Positions 45,949 through 58,737 are shown, counted from the stretch's first letter. The stretch is DNA of 64,000 nt from Saksenaea vasiformis B4078 (GCA_000697055.1 JNDT01002248.1:1-64000), one strand, 5' to 3'. Program-made: numbers and translations. The notes: generated by a model not told the origin, from the sequence alone.

Positions 45949-47249
45949 ATGGTCCGCAGCCTCGTTACCATGTCAGCACAACACGAAGCACTTGCGTCTA
46001 TTCTTGATAATGACCTTTACAAATTTACTATGCAGCATGCAGTATTAAAGCAATACAAAGATACGCAAGTGGTTTGTCAATTTACGAATCGCGAGAAGGA
46101 ACTGCATCTGAATGCAACGGCCGTCGAATGGCTATTGAAGCAAATCAAAGGTATGCCAAGGAGGATATTTGTCTTTTATCAATGGCTCATATATGACTTG
46201 AAGCTATGGAGAACCTTTCTCTGACGCCAGAAGAACGCGACTATGTATCTCAATTCAAGTTCTTTGATGATGCTTATGTCAGCTACCTGTCAAACTTCCG
46301 GTATCGTCCTTCAGAGCAGGTCAAGACCCGTTTTGATCCAGTTACAGAAGATTTTGAGCTTGAGGTGTCTGGTCTATGGCATGAAGTGATTTTGTATGAG
46401 GTTCCATTGCTTGCTCTTATTTCTGAAGCCTATTTCCGGTTCGTTGATCGCGACTGGAACTATAATGGTCAGGCTGAACAAGCGGAGAAGAAAGCAGCCA
46501 AGTTGTTAGATCATGGCTGCGTATTCTCTGAGTTCGGTACGCGACGCAGACGTGATTTCAAGACACATGACATCGTGATGGGCGCAATCCATGCCGCATC
46601 TCAATCGTACAAGGCCCGAAACGGTAATAAGGGTGTTCTCATGGGTACAAGCAACGTCTATCTTGCGATGAAGTATGGCGTCAATGCAATTGGCACTGTA
46701 GCACACGAATTCTTTATGGGCGTGTCGGCATTGGAAGGAATCAAACACGCAAACCGCGTGACCCTCCAAAAGTGGCACGAAATCTACAAAGGCGATTTGG
46801 GAATTGCTTTGACTGATACTTTCACGACACCCGTGTTCCTCGAGGACTTTGATCGAGAGCTTGCAGATGTTTATACAGGTGTACGACAAGATTCCGGAAG
46901 CCCAGAGGAGTTCGTGTCCTTGATGGTAGAACACTACAAATCGTTGGGCATTGACCCCAAGACAAAGGTTATTGTGTTTTCTGATGCTCTGGATGTTCCG
47001 CGTGCCATTCATTTGCTGGATGTTGCTGAAAAGGCCGGAATCAAGGCCAGCTTTGGTATTGGAACTTCGTTCACCAACGATTTTGTCAAGCTCAGCTCCG
47101 GTGCAAAGAGCAAGCCGCTCAACATTGTTATTAAAATGAAGGAGTGTGATGGCAAACGCGTGATCAAGTTGAGCGACGACGTGTTGAAGTACAGTGCCGA
47201 TATGGAGACTATCAACCGGTTTAAGAAGGAGCTGGGCATCTCAGCATAA
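45949..47249 (+). CDS. NPT1: Nicotinate phosphoribosyltransferase
   Basis: Converts nicotinate and PRPP to nicotinate mononucleotide in the Preiss-Handler NAD salvage route. Two exons, 45949-46150 and 46204-47249, with a 53-nt intron, about 415 residues. Motifs: ILDNDLYKFTMQHAVL at the N terminus, EVPLLALISEAYFR, FSEFGTRRRRDFKTHD, GTSNVYLAMKYG, GTVAHEFFMG (the His used in the catalytic cycle), TDTFTT, VYTGVRQDSGSPEEF and ASFGIGTSFTNDF. An in-frame second ATG at 45970 (MSAQHEAL) is an alternative start; the first was kept. All hallmark residues are present. Confidence 0.95.
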
Positions 47250-48382
47250 ATTTAAGAACGCCTCCATAGAAATGCTTTATCAAAAAAGCACTATTCTGTT
47301 ACATTCATTTTTCTTTTTGTCAGTACTACTCAAACAACAGTTGTCGTCATTACTTTTCTTTACACCCCACTTTACCTCGTAACTACCCTAAAACAAGAGC
47401 AATGGTTGGATTGGTTTCAGGTTTATATGTATCCATTTGCCATTGGGCAATTAAAAAGCTTGGAAGAACGCGTGTTGCGTGATGTCTTGTGCGACTAATC
47501 TACTCGGAAAAGAGGGGGACCATGACTTCCCCAGGAAGTAACGCTGTTACCCATCCTCATTTTGTTCACGCGACAGGAAATTATGCGGGTCTTCATTGAT
47601 CGGTGAACCTCGTAAGCGGGAAGTTAGCGTCATAACTTCACTATGGGAACGGGAATCCGCTTTTCGCCTTCTTCCATTTGTAAGTAACCTGAAACCTATG
47701 TAGGTTATTACTGGCTCTGTTCATCTTTTCAAAGCCAATGTACTTCCCGCAAACGGTCAAGTTTTTCCCATAGCATTTTCGGATTCGGGTGAATGAACCA
47801 ATATGATTTGTCGTCATGCATATTAATCCGGGAGAATGAATCTCAGCTTTCCAGACAGAATAGGACTGCAAAAGGTCAGAAAGAAACAAGGTCTTCATGG
47901 ACTTGTCTTTTTTTTTTTGAAGGTTTCTCGGGAGAGGTGCAATAAACATGACAGGGGCATACTTTTATTTATATATCCCAAATGGTCTTTCGTTGATACG
48001 TACCATTTCCGTGCTCTCCCAGAAAAAAAGGGCACGGGAGCTTTGTCAGACACACCTGACCTACTTCCGGCTTGAAGCGAAACGGTTCCTTTTACTATTT
48101 TTCCGTGTCGACAATGTAAGGTGTTCAGGGCAGAGTCCATGGACTGCATTGTGCTCCGGTATAATCATACACACCCGTTGGATAACGCTCAGGTGGGAAT
48201 GGATGTTGTTTTTTTTCTCACTTGGTCTGGCCGTGTGCGAAAGGTCCAATAACGTCGGTCTTGGTGGTGGTGTGATTTTTGTTCCAAACGATCGTGATGT
48301 GAGAAATCGACAAGTTTTTTTTTATCTGTTTTGCATAAATACCCCGCTGCGAATTTTTTTTTTCCTATTTTTACTATTTACA
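47250..48382. other. Intergenic stretch, no supported gene
   Basis: 3' flank of NPT1, an AT-rich middle, and the promoter of the small zinc-binding gene. ORFs around 47836-48149 are low-complexity and unsupported. Confidence 0.45.
48334..48341 (+). promoter_or_regulatory. TATA-like element
   Basis: CATAAATA about 42-49 nt before the ATG at 48383, followed by a T/C-rich leader. Pattern only. Confidence 0.35.
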
Positions 48383-48796
48383 ATGGATTCCCAATTTGAA
48401 CCGCAAGAAGACCTGAACAACTGTGTTGATTCTTACAGTGTAACGATCAATGGTTTTATTTTCTGTACGCGACATGGCCTAGAGGTGTGCGACAAATGCC
48501 CTACCGACAACCGGTCAAGCAATAACATGATGGTGGAAGAAATGCTCCAAGAAAAGTTAACGGAAGAGGAGTTCTCGACCAAGTGGAAGGGTGACGATAG
48601 AGAACCATTTAGTGTTGCCCATCAGTGGACTCGTGTATCGAGTGGAAAGCCAGGGTGCATGGCGCATAAGGAAGTCGGTTGCAAAGAATGTTTTAATTGG
48701 GGTGAAAAACTGTACCGAGGTATCCATGGAGGACGAAAACCAAGAGTATCGCGGTTGCATCGAAAGGAAAAGGCACATAAAGATAGGCTGCACTAG
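48383..48796 (+). CDS. Small protein with two Cys-His-Cys-Cys zinc knuckles
   Basis: A single-exon frame of 137 residues. Two similar metal-binding motifs are visible: FCTRHGLEVCDKCPTDNR near residue 28 and GCMAHKEVGCKECFNW near residue 94, each C-x2-H-x5-C-x2-C. They are separated by an acidic helical linker (MVEEMLQEKLTEEEF), and the C terminus is strongly basic (GGRKPRVSRLHRKEKAHKDR). I recognise similar uncharacterised fungal proteins with this knuckle but not a named function. A TATA-like element and a pyrimidine leader precede it. A zinc-bound scaffold or nucleic-acid-contacting role is conceivable from the basic tail, not shown. Confidence 0.65.
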   Translation: MDSQFEPQEDLNNCVDSYSVTINGFIFCTRHGLEVCDKCPTDNRSSNNMMVEEMLQEKLTEEEFSTKWKGDDREPFSVAHQWTRVSSGKPGCMAHKEVGCKECFNWGEKLYRGIHGGRKPRVSRLHRKEKAHKDRLH

Positions 48797-49289
48797 ATTC
48801 TATTCATTGGATCGGATATGCCGTAGAGGTTCCCTGTAGATGCCGTTCTTGTATTATTGTTTTTAAATAGCCACCCCCTCTTTTGCTTTTCTAGTTTTAG
48901 GTGTATTTCTCGCGAGATGTAGTTGTAATCATTATTTGCGAAATGAAGTAAATGATTTGTTAAAGTCGTTCATTGCATCAGTTGGTAGCGAATATCTCGC
49001 GCATGTACGAGCTAGTAATCGTGAGTTAGTGCAAGTGCTGATGGTCTCTATACTATTATAATACAACGCCATCACTGTAAACAGTTTATTTCCACATTTT
49101 CTTTCTTTGTATCTGTGCCTACTTTGTACATTCTATGCAAGGCTTTTGTATATTCACACTGCGAAACAAATTGGTTTACAAACTTCAAGAGCGTACTGAT
49201 TAAACAAACTGGTATCAGAGTCGTGGGACCAGCTGAAGTACATGGGCACGAACGGTAGCAATGAATTGGAACGCTTGGCTTAGATATCG
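48797..49289. other. Spacer between convergent genes
   Basis: 3' flanks of the zinc-knuckle gene (plus) and the TPR-like gene (minus). AT-rich; no feature seen. Confidence 0.45.
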
Positions 49290-49805
49290 TCATGCTGATG
49301 TCTCACGCTCTTTCAGCAGTTTGGATTTCCGTGCTTCCATGTAAGTTGCCATTTTTTGTTTATCCATACTTTCGTAGCATTCCTTTAGTCGATCATAGGA
49401 TTTGAGAAGATGGGACCTAATCTCTTCATTCTGATTGTCGTTGTCTTGTTCCGTTCCTTCCAATAACTTCTCCCAAATCTCGACCGAGAATGATAGCGAT
49501 GCCTCAGCGTTGACGCAATTGCCAGTTTTGAAATATGCCTCAGACAATTGCGCATGAGCATCTGCCTTCACTTTGTCCAATTCAAATTTTTGCTTTTTAT
49601 ATCGCATAGCTTCTTCCTCATTTTCCGCCGATGGTTTCGTTAAGTTTTGATTGTCCACGATTTGCACGATTTTCGCTAAATAGGGTATGCTACCGCGAAT
49701 GTCTTTTTTGTTTTGACGATCGACTACTACTTGAGCTAGTACTTGGAGTTCAAGAAGGTTGGCTGGATTTATGCTCTGTGAAGTCATCTTGTGGGCATAT
49801 CCCAT
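49290..49805 (-). CDS. TPR-like helical protein, uncharacterised
   Basis: One exon, 171 residues, ATG at 49805-49803 with an alternative Met at residue 7. Helical repeats of TPR character are seen: KKDIRGSIPYLAKIVQIVD, KADAHAQLSEAYFKTGNCVN with AEASLSFSVEIWEKLLEG, and HLLKSYDRLKECYESMDKQK. The pattern of A-x3-L-x2-A-Y-F-x2-G-N supports a tetratricopeptide solenoid of two to three units. No enzymatic motif or targeting signal. Likely a protein-interaction adaptor; the partner is unknown. Confidence 0.65.
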   Translation of the reverse strand: MGYAHKMTSQSINPANLLELQVLAQVVVDRQNKKDIRGSIPYLAKIVQIVDNQNLTKPSAENEEEAMRYKKQKFELDKVKADAHAQLSEAYFKTGNCVNAEASLSFSVEIWEKLLEGTEQDNDNQNEEIRSHLLKSYDRLKECYESMDKQKMATYMEARKSKLLKERETSA

Positions 49806-50323
49806 CTTCTCCTGCTGCGAAGCGGTACTTGTTCCGAACGAATGAAAATGAAAAAAAAAATGTGGTGGCGTTATCCAATCATTTTCCGCCGATTGCTTCC
49901 GAATGTGGTACTCGAATATAATAAATAACTCCCTATTATCCTTTTTCTTGGGAGAAATACCAAATTTCCCACTCGAAAGCCAATAACGTTTAGAGTAGTT
50001 TTGGTGGATGTGTGGATATGCAAATTATGGCTCCGGAAGGCATGAATCGGGCTTCGTATCGCTCCCAAAGAAACCTGCCATTTCAGCAGGATTATGTGAT
50101 TGCCTTTTTTGGAAGTTGAATTTTTTGACAGGAGAAGAACAGTCCGCAACGTGACTTGTAAAAAACCAGGACAAGGGAAAGAAAAAAAAAACTTCCTTCC
50201 GCTGGGACCCCTTTGCCGTTCAAAATATCTACTCTCATAACTCATATTCCTTCATATCATAACTATTGCATTTATTTTATTTGTCATACCTTTACAGTTG
50301 AACCCAAAACTCCCTGAACGATC
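49806..50323. other. Shared promoter region of two divergent genes
   Basis: Lies between the divergently transcribed TPR-like gene and the RPO41 gene. An A-run near 49851-49860 and another near 50183-50192 are present. No gene. Confidence 0.45.
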
Positions 50324-53300
50324 ATGTCACTGTCTCTAGCAAGACAAGCAGCACATGCTCGAAGCGGCTCCCGGACACTTCTCGTTCGATCGTCACCCCA
50401 CACTCATTCCTCCCTGCGATCGACAACCTTACTTCATAACCGTAGTACTGCATTATCCAAGGTCCTTGCAACGTCTTGTCCACGCTACAGTACCGCCGCC
50501 CCAGCGGCCGCTTCAGAAGAGCCAGCTCAGCCAAACCATGTTATCCTACCTAATCCCGCCCTTCAGCAGTTCAGGCGTACTGCACGTATCCTTCCATCAA
50601 CTATAGCTGAGCAATTCGCAATCCTGAACGCATGTATCAGTGGTGGAAGTATGGAACGAGCAGAACGCATTATGCACGAATTGTACAAAACAAAACATGA
50701 AGAGATGAAGGTCTTTGTGGACGTGCAGATGTACAACTCGTTTTTGAACGGCTTTATCGAAAATCCTACTCCCATGACACAGCAATGTCTCGCTTGGTTC
50801 GATTCTATGAAAAATTACGGCTTGATTCCAGATGTTCACACATACGCCATCATTGTCAAAGGATTTTTAAAGTAAGCGAAACACAGGAGAAATCAGAATT
50901 GGTGATTGATTGCGTTTTGTAGAATGAAAAGTTACTACACTGCCCGTGCCCTGCTTCAAGAAATGCAAGCCGAGGGCAATATGTCTGTCGAAGAAATGAT
51001 CAATTCACATTTTCTCTCAGAGAAGGATATTGGGATGTTTCGAAATGTATGTATATCGTGAAAAGAGAATGGTGTCAGTTCTAACCTCTTTTGTACTTTT
51101 CCAGCTTATCTCCGAGAACCAAGATAGCTCCTCGGAGGCGGTTCAGACTCTCTTGCAGGATCTTGAGCGTGTGACGGATGACGTTTTGGGCAAACCGGCG
51201 ACACCTATCCGCCGGGAAAAGAAGACGATCGATGTTCCTATTGAAGAAGTGCCAGAGGCAATCCCCACGAAATCTATCGGTGTCAAATTTTTGCAGGAAC
51301 AGCTGACATCTCTGCGTGACCCAAAAAGAGCTCTTCAGGTGGATCCATACGAGTTACAGAGAGAGTTGGAACATCAGGGTTATGAAGTTGCAATGCAAAG
51401 ACTTCTTTATGACCGTGAAGCAAGCATGGAACGTGGTGACACATTGAACGCAATGAACCTTACACCATTGAAGAAGACAATGTGGGACTGGCATGAAAAG
51501 ATGATTCCTTTGCTAAGAGAAGAAATCGCTCGATGCGATGCAATGACCCGTGAAACGGAACGAACCAGCTATGCACCCTTCTTAAGACTCCTACCCCCCG
51601 AAAAACTGGCCATCATTACCATCCTCGAACTCCTTCGGTTGCATAACTCTTCAGGCATTGCAGACGGTATGAAGACAGCTCGCGCTGTGATCGATGTTGG
51701 CAAGGCTGTGGAGATGGAATATAACGCTACGCAGATGAAGAAATCGTCGAACAAGTTACTGGCACGAAATCAAGAAGTGCATACATTGTTTGCGAACGGC
51801 AAGCTTTTCAACATGGCTGTGAGAAAGGCGCATATGAAGATGGCACGCGAGCAGGAGAGTATGCGGGACCTAGTTGAATCGTCTGAAGGTGATACCGGTG
51901 CTGGTGTTGGTTCAGGCCAGTGGACACCTGTATGGCCAAGCACCATCCGTGCGAAAGTTGGAAGTGTGTTGACGAGTATCTTGATTGATGCGGCCAAAAT
52001 CCCGGTACCAAGCAGAAATCCTGAAACGGGTGAAAAGATGTAAGTATATGAGTTGGATGTGGCCAGAAACTCATTTTTCTCGTGGATAGCATCGAGAATA
52101 TTCCTGCTTTCTTCCACACATATCAATATGTTCGAGGCAAGCGCGTCGGTATTGTCAAGTTCTCGGAACCGCTGACGGATCTTCTTTCGCGTGAACCGGT
52201 TCGCGATACGCTTCATCCTCGCATGTTGCCTATGATTGTTCATCCTCGCCCATGGCTGTCTTACAATTCTGGAGGTTATTTGACTGCGAAATCCACATGC
52301 ATGCGTATCAAAGATTCGCCAGAACAGCTGATCTACTTGCACAAAGCTTCCGAACAGGATCGTTTCACTGGTGTCCTCGCAGGTCTTGATGTGTTGGGAT
52401 CAACCCGCTGGAGAGTAAACAAGGATGTTTTCAAGGTTGTCCTTGAAGCGTGGAATACTGGTGAGCCTATTGCAGATATCCCACCGGCCATCAACGAACC
52501 GACACCTTTGCCTCCAAAGCCCGAAGATTACGATAGCAATCCAAAGTCTAAATTCCAATGGGTGAGCAGAGTGAAAGAGATCCAGACCCAAGACAAGAAC
52601 TACCACAGTTTGCGATGTGACGTCAACTACAAGGTCGAAACGGCTCGCGCAGTAAGTAACAGAACAGAGAAGGAAAAAGTCTGACATAGATGCTGACATT
52701 GTAATCTCTAGTTCTTGAATATTCCAATGTATTTCCCTCACAACATGGATTTCCGTGGTCGTGCTTACCCTATTCCTCCTACTTTGAACCATTTGGGTAA
52801 CGATTTGTGTCGTGGTCTTCTTCACTTTGACGAAGCAAAGCCTTTGGGTGAACGAGGATGGCGATGGCTCAAAATCCATTTGGCCAATTTGTACGGTTAC
52901 GATAAGTAAGTGGAGCATGCACCTACGTGAGAGGTAGAGTTATTCACTTCCTTCTAGACACTCCTTCACTGAGAGAGAAAACTTTACATTGGAGAATATG
53001 GAGAATATTCTGGATTCTGTCAGGAATCCTCTTGGGGTAGGGATAAAACATGAAATAGTTGTGAGTGCCTTACTTACGGGAGCACTATAGGGTAAGAAAT
53101 GGTGGTTACAAGCAGAATCGCCATGGCAATGTCTTGCAGCTTGTTACGAAGTAGCCGCTGCTCATGCAAGTGGCAAACCTCAAGACTTTTTGTCGCATCT
53201 TCCTATTCATCAGGACGGTACATGTAACGGTCTGCAGCATTATGCTGCCTTGGGTGGTGATTTGGCTGGTGCTCGAGCTGTCAATCTTGCCCCGAGTGAC

Positions 53301-54527
53301 AAGCCTGCGGACGTCTACACGGGTGTAGCCGACATGGTGAACAAGCAAATTGATGCCGAGGCGGCAGCAGGAGATGAGCATGCACAACTTTTGCAAGGCA
53401 AAGTTAGCCGTAAAGTGGTGAAGCAGACTGTCATGACCAACGTATATGGTGTCACTTTCATCGGTGCTCGTGCACAAATCGAGAACCGATTGAAGGAGCG
53501 TGGTGATATTCCTCCCGAGAAGATCTATGTTCTTGCAGGCTATCTGGCCAAAAAGGTGTTCTCTTCACTGGGAGAGATGTTTAATGGTGCACGACAGATT
53601 CAGGACTGGCTGACAGATTCAGCAAGGCGCATTGCCCGAAGTGTTCCTTTGGAAGCACTACAAGCCGCTGGCGTGATTGAATCCGATCCAGATACCGAAC
53701 TTGTACAGCTGGCGGACGAGCCAGTCAATAAACGAGGCAAGCCAAAGAAAAAAAACAACAAAGGTTTCTCAGCACGAAGTCCTACGGCAAACCAGATGTC
53801 TTCCGTGATTTGGACAACACCTCTTGGGTTACCAATTGTACAGCCATACCGTCGTTCGGGTAAAAAGCAAGTATCGACCTTATTACAAACCGTTTTCATC
53901 GAAGATCCCGATGCATCTCGCCCTGTCAATGCACTGAAACAGAGTACTGCATTCCCACCCAACTTCATTCACTCGCTTGACGCCACTCATATGTTGATGT
54001 CTGCCGTCGCTTGTCACGAAAAAGGCATGACGTTTGCCTCTGTGCACGACAGTTACTGGACTCACGCTTGTGATGTGGATGAAATGAACAAGGTGATCCG
54101 TGATCAGTTTATCGAACTCCATTCCCAACCTATCATGGAGAACCTGCGCAGCGAGTTTATGGAACGATACAAGGACTACAGAGTGCCAGTGTCACAGGAA
54201 ATGGAATCAAAACGAAAGAGTAAAGCCAAGGCGACGGGCGTTGAAGAAACGGCAAGCCTTGGTTTTGCAGACCTTGGCGACGATGTAGATGTCTCAAAAT
54301 CAAAACAACCACGAAGCGAAGATCAGGCTGCGATGGACGCATTGTTTGGTCTTGCTGACGAAGAAGCAGCAGAGGATGAAGCAGCAGAAGAAGAAGCACC
54401 AGCAAAGAAGAAGACCAACTCACGCAAATATGTTCATACATGGGAAGAACTTACTTTCTTACCACTGCCACCTAAAGGAGAGTTCGATATCAACATTGTG
54501 AAGGAATCTGATTATTTCTTCCACTAA
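50324..54527 (+). CDS. RPO41: Mitochondrial DNA-directed RNA polymerase
   Basis: Single-subunit T7-like polymerase that transcribes mitochondrial DNA. About seven exons; the first introns are near 50873-50922, 51047-51104 and 52041-52089. The N terminus is Arg/Ser-rich (presequence). A pentatricopeptide-like section ([29 protein letters not shown]) precedes the N-terminal polymerase domain. Catalytic motifs: [33 protein letters not shown] (motif A Asp), [17 protein letters not shown] (motif B Lys and Tyr), [12 protein letters not shown], and [11 protein letters not shown] (motif C Asp). A Lys-rich insert ([12 protein letters not shown]) and an acidic Ala/Glu stretch near the C terminus are lineage-specific additions. 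The end KESDYFFH is conserved. All catalytic residues are intact. Confidence 0.95.
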
Positions 54528-55549
54528 GCTCCCCTTATCATTTTTTTTAAAAAAAAAAAAGAACCGTGTACAGATGCAAAATAGAATATCAATAAATAAA
54601 CGACTTCAATCACTAGTTTCGCGCCAACGAAGGAAAGTAGAATCATTATCTTTCAGACTAAAAAAATGTGTACATTACCAGAACTGTCGCGTTAAATGAT
54701 GCTGCTTAGCATGGGAGAAACTAGTTAATGATATCATACTGCTTATTGATTTACTTTAAATAAACCTTGCGTCCCATCAAGGGTCCAATTTGCGCGAAGG
54801 AACGATTGGACATGCGCTATCACTTCTCATAACATTGAATAAACGTAAAAAGACCTGCTTCAGAGTGCAGAGTTCATTTGGAAGTTGCGCCAGATAATTT
54901 GGAACAGACGCGAGTTCATAGGAAAATCTGATAATCTACATTTTCCAAGAACTTGTTCAGGAAACTTGTATGCATCGCTGTTGACTATCAGAGCGCCCTT
55001 TTTGTCTGCGCGCATTCCATATCTTCCCCATCAACTCCCGAAAAAAGTTTTGCCGCGCACACAGAAAAAAATTTCCTTTAAGGTAAAGCAAACCCGATTG
55101 GTTCAAAAAATTTATTTGTCACGATTTCTGTGGGAAAGAAAAGAAAAAGATGCACCAAATTTTCTGGGCGAGGTTTTTATAGAGGTGCGGAGATTAAAGA
55201 ATTGTCTTGTGTGATACGTAAAGTTTCGGATGACCGAATAAAAGTCAGGGTACCTGGAACCGTAGAATTGGGTGAATTGCGTATAATATGAAGGGAACAG
55301 ATTAAACTATCCATTAATGATTCTATGGCAAATAAACATGCATCTTTATCTATGAAGAAGTATAGTAACATTGAACGTGTTGACAAATAAACGAAAAAGA
55401 AGTATTCATTCTCAAAGCGTGCTAAAAGTACAGCTGATCTGTAAATTTCGAATTGTTCTCGTATAAAAGCTGGCCAAGTTTCAGTGAAGTGCCTTTTTTT
55501 TTTTCTTTTTCTTCTTTTTCCTCTTCTTCTTTTGGCCTTTTAGCCCTAT
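54528..55549. other. Intergenic stretch
   Basis: Holds the RPO41 3' UTR (A-run near 54549-54560, AATAAA near 54590) and the cyclin promoter with a TATA box at 55462-55469 and a long pyrimidine tract at 55493-55540. A basic ORF at 54885-55214 has no recognised domain. Confidence 0.45.
55462..55469 (+). promoter_or_regulatory. TATA box of the cyclin gene
   Basis: TATAAAAG, 81-88 nt upstream of the ATG at 55550, followed by a 45-nt pyrimidine tract that is typical of fungal transcription starts. Confidence 0.5.
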
Positions 55550-56196
55550 ATGTTACTGGCACCAACAACAACAACACAAAGAGCCATTCCACCCGGCTTC
55601 ATTGGTAAGTAAAGAGATATAAATAAAAAAGCACGCAATGTCTAATCATTTTTTATTGCCAGATTTTGCTACTTCTTCTTTTGACGCTCTTCTACACCGA
55701 TATCCATTACCAGGGCAAAATGAAGGCTCCGCTCGTAGATCCTCTCATTTACCGGATCTTCTACCATTTATTCAAATGATTGTGGAAAAGTGTAATTTAT
55801 TACCGCTACACTTGGTCATAGCATTGATGTATGTACAACGCTTCAGTGACTCCCTCCCTACTGGTAAGCTAAATTGTACCTGATTTCTCGCTTTCTCACA
55901 CTTTATTTCACATAGGCTATAAGGCAGAACCTGAAGCGGCTCATAGAATTTTTGCTGCTAGTATTTTAATTGCAAGTAAATTTATTGATGACCGTCCTCT
56001 GTCTACTAGACAATTAGTCCGTGTTACCGGTGATGTCTGGCCCATCAAAGAAATGACCAAGATGGAGCTTGCATTCCTCTCATTTCTAAAATGGAATTTA
56101 CACATTCGTCCAGAAGAAATCTCTATTTTTCTCAGTTCTCTTCAGTTCGATATCACCACTATCTTTCCCACATCCCTCGGCGATAGCTCGGTTTAA
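55550..56196 (+). CDS. Pho80/Pcl-type cyclin
   Basis: Regulatory partner of a Pho85-like kinase in fungi, acting in phosphate or carbon signalling and cell cycle. Three exons, 55550-55604, 55663-55863 and 55916-56196, about 178 residues. The cyclin box is clear: LPDLLPFIQMIVEKCNLLPL, ALMYVQRFSDSLPTG, EAAHRIFAASILIASKFIDD, and EMTKMELAFLSFLKWNLHI. Short N- and C-termini make this a minimal single-fold cyclin. A TATA box lies upstream. The exact Pcl subclass is not resolved. Confidence 0.86.
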
Positions 56197-58350
56197 CCTT
56201 TTACGCGGTTCGCCGATATATACCCCTTTCCTCCTAGTAAGTTTTTTCTATGTAAACCCTCCCTCCTCCTCCTCTTTCTTCTTGTAAATTTCACTTCGTT
56301 TTATGTATCATCAACAAATAATAGTAGATTTTGAATGAGCGTTTGTATCAAATAAATATTCCGATGACAGACAAGCCTACTTTGTCAGATCACCATCAAA
56401 GATGGATCACGGTTCCATAGGAAAGCCCAAAATCAACGGTTACCCAAAGGGAACTAGGACGCTAGGATACATGAAGTAGCATTTTTTTCTTACAAGGAGC
56501 CCTTGTAATCCTAACTCGGTGGTCAGGTACCGTAGGCGTGACTCATCCGAGGCAGCCTGCAGTGTTGAAAAATGCTCAGTGCAAAAGGCTGATGTAGCAG
56601 TAGTAGGCAAGAAAGACCCGAAGATCTTCCTGGCCAACATTACAGACCCATACCCTAAGCGCGGTTGACTGAAAGTCAGACCAACGCATAAGGTATGGGA
56701 TAAATGGATACTTGAAAATGTATGCATCAGAAGATTGTTGCGGATATCTGCAATAACAATAGACTCACCGGATGTTGAGAACTAAGGCAACAGCTTGTGC
56801 CAAACGGATATGGTCCATAAATTGTACAGTCTACTATCATTCGTATGGAAGGATGATTACAACTTTGGGGGAGTTGTGCAGACTTTACCGGTTAAGTCAA
56901 GAACCGAAGACGATAGAAGGAAAAGGGCCGTAGCGCAAGTTGATATTAAACGACCCAGATTATGCTTACATACGTACTGGCTCCACCTTGTCATTTCGAC
57001 GTACCTCTTTGTATCGCATGTGACTCTGTCTCTCATTTCGCATCATATGCCAGGACGCAAGCTGCCGCTTCCGCTTCGCTCAAGGGTCAGTTATCGTATA
57101 GGAAAGAATAAAAAAAAAACAGAGGAGGAGGTAGTGAATAGTATATCTTCCAATTGATAACGCTCGATCAGTGTCTTTCGGTGCTGAGGAAAGTTCACTC
57201 CAAAAAGTGTTTGGGTCTCCGCTGCGCTCTGGTAAGCACCTTTTGTTCTTTCACTTCCCGCTTGGCTTGGCACAGCATTGAAAATTCTCAGTCAGTGCCT
57301 TTCTGAAAAGTGCTTGTTTAAACAGATAAATGGAAGGTCAACTTGAGCGCCTTCACGTTCCAAATAAGGAAATATCCAGCCAATCAGAGTGAGAAAAAGC
57401 TGTCCAAATATTCATTTTTAGATAGTCCGATACGTTAGCCTACGTCTCAGAAATATCATTCTTTATCTGACACAAGACCTGCTCATGATAAGAGGATTTG
57501 CTTAAACACAAAGCGGCTATTCTTCCTCTTCGCTTTTGCTTTTGGTGGTTACATACCTTGTATGCGACAGAATCTATTACATAGACGACTTTCTACGTTC
57601 TTCCATTGTCTTCTAGGACGTATGAGGATATCATTTGCGGTAAGTAAGTCAGACCTAATTATCACCCACATGCTACCTCTATGGACATTGACAGATTTTA
57701 CGTCAATCGGAGGATTCTAGACCATGCAGATGATATAGCTTGAGAGGAAGTTGCTGGTTTACGATCATGAGTGATTGCATGATGGTAAGCCAATATAAAC
57801 ATTGTTAACAGGTTAAAGGCAAAGGAAGGCAAGGCTGAAAGACATAAGAGAATATATACAGCGTACTTAGGATCATATTCCATCTTTCCCCATTTTCGCT
57901 TTGATTCGCTATTTTCAGTTTCATTCTTTCATATTCAGTTCTTTGATTTTGCTTGTTTTGATAAGTCAAGAAACATTCGCTCACCACTATTCTTGTTCCC
58001 AAAGAAGTCAAATTACTTTTAATTGCTGCAAGAAGTGTGATCAATTGATTTGTTCAAGTCATAGAAATAGATTGCCGTCTATGATGCAATCGGGTCATGT
58101 TGAGCAGTGCCTTTGCTATCTCTTGTTCATTATCAACGATTTGGTGAAAGTAGTTCCTACATAATAACGCGCCCAGCCGCCACTGCTTGCCATTTTCTTT
58201 TTTGTCGTTTTGAGCTTTCGGACAGCCTCTGACTAGAAATAGAAAGAGCAACCTTCTGCGCTCGAAATTCGTCGGCCAAGCCAACTACAACGTGTCAACA
58301 ATGTCTTTCTTCTGGTCGCTGACATCTTCGAGTTGACGCCGAATGATCCT
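56197..58350. other. Long gene-poor stretch
   Basis: Plus-strand ORF 56795-57157 and minus-strand ORF 56440-56727 have no recognisable family; they could be decayed transposon pieces. No further repeat found before the MITE candidate at 58351. Confidence 0.4.
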
Positions 58351-58737
58351 TGCGCTGAGAAGTAGTGAACCTTTGTCCTCAATGCCCATTCAGAACGCGT
58401 AAAACAGCATTATGCGATGCTCATTAAAAGGCGATGAGCCGAAAACAGTCTGAAAACAGCAAACTCTCCTGAAATAATAATAGTACAGTTATAAGTAGCG
58501 AGTGCAATGTCTACTCCTATCCACAGATCGCGTTGAAACGCAGGTGGCCACGGATCCTGTAGGTTTACGGGGTTCTTTTACATTCAGATAGGATAAGATA
58601 CGTTGCCCGTACAGAGCCATCCAACATTGTCATCAGCTGTCGAACAAGCCCTTCGCAAACTCTTATATGACCATACGAAGTTTGCATATGGTTGTATCAA
58701 TGTAAAAAGATGTACAAGCGCACTACTTCTCAGCGCA
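58351..58737. mobile_element. Candidate MITE with 17-bp terminal inverted repeats
   Basis: TGCGCTGAGAAGTAGTG at 58351-58367 has its exact reverse complement at 58721-58737. The 387-bp unit has no ORF. No clear target-site duplication is visible, so the boundaries may lie slightly outside the matched arms. Confidence 0.5.

Noticed and set aside
46506..47012. 168-codon minus-strand ORF within NPT1
   Set aside because: Antisense shadow of a strongly conserved coding exon.
56795..57157. Plus-strand ORF of 120 codons
   Set aside because: Not recognised, ends in Lys/Glu low complexity; may be a transposon scrap but no supporting motif.
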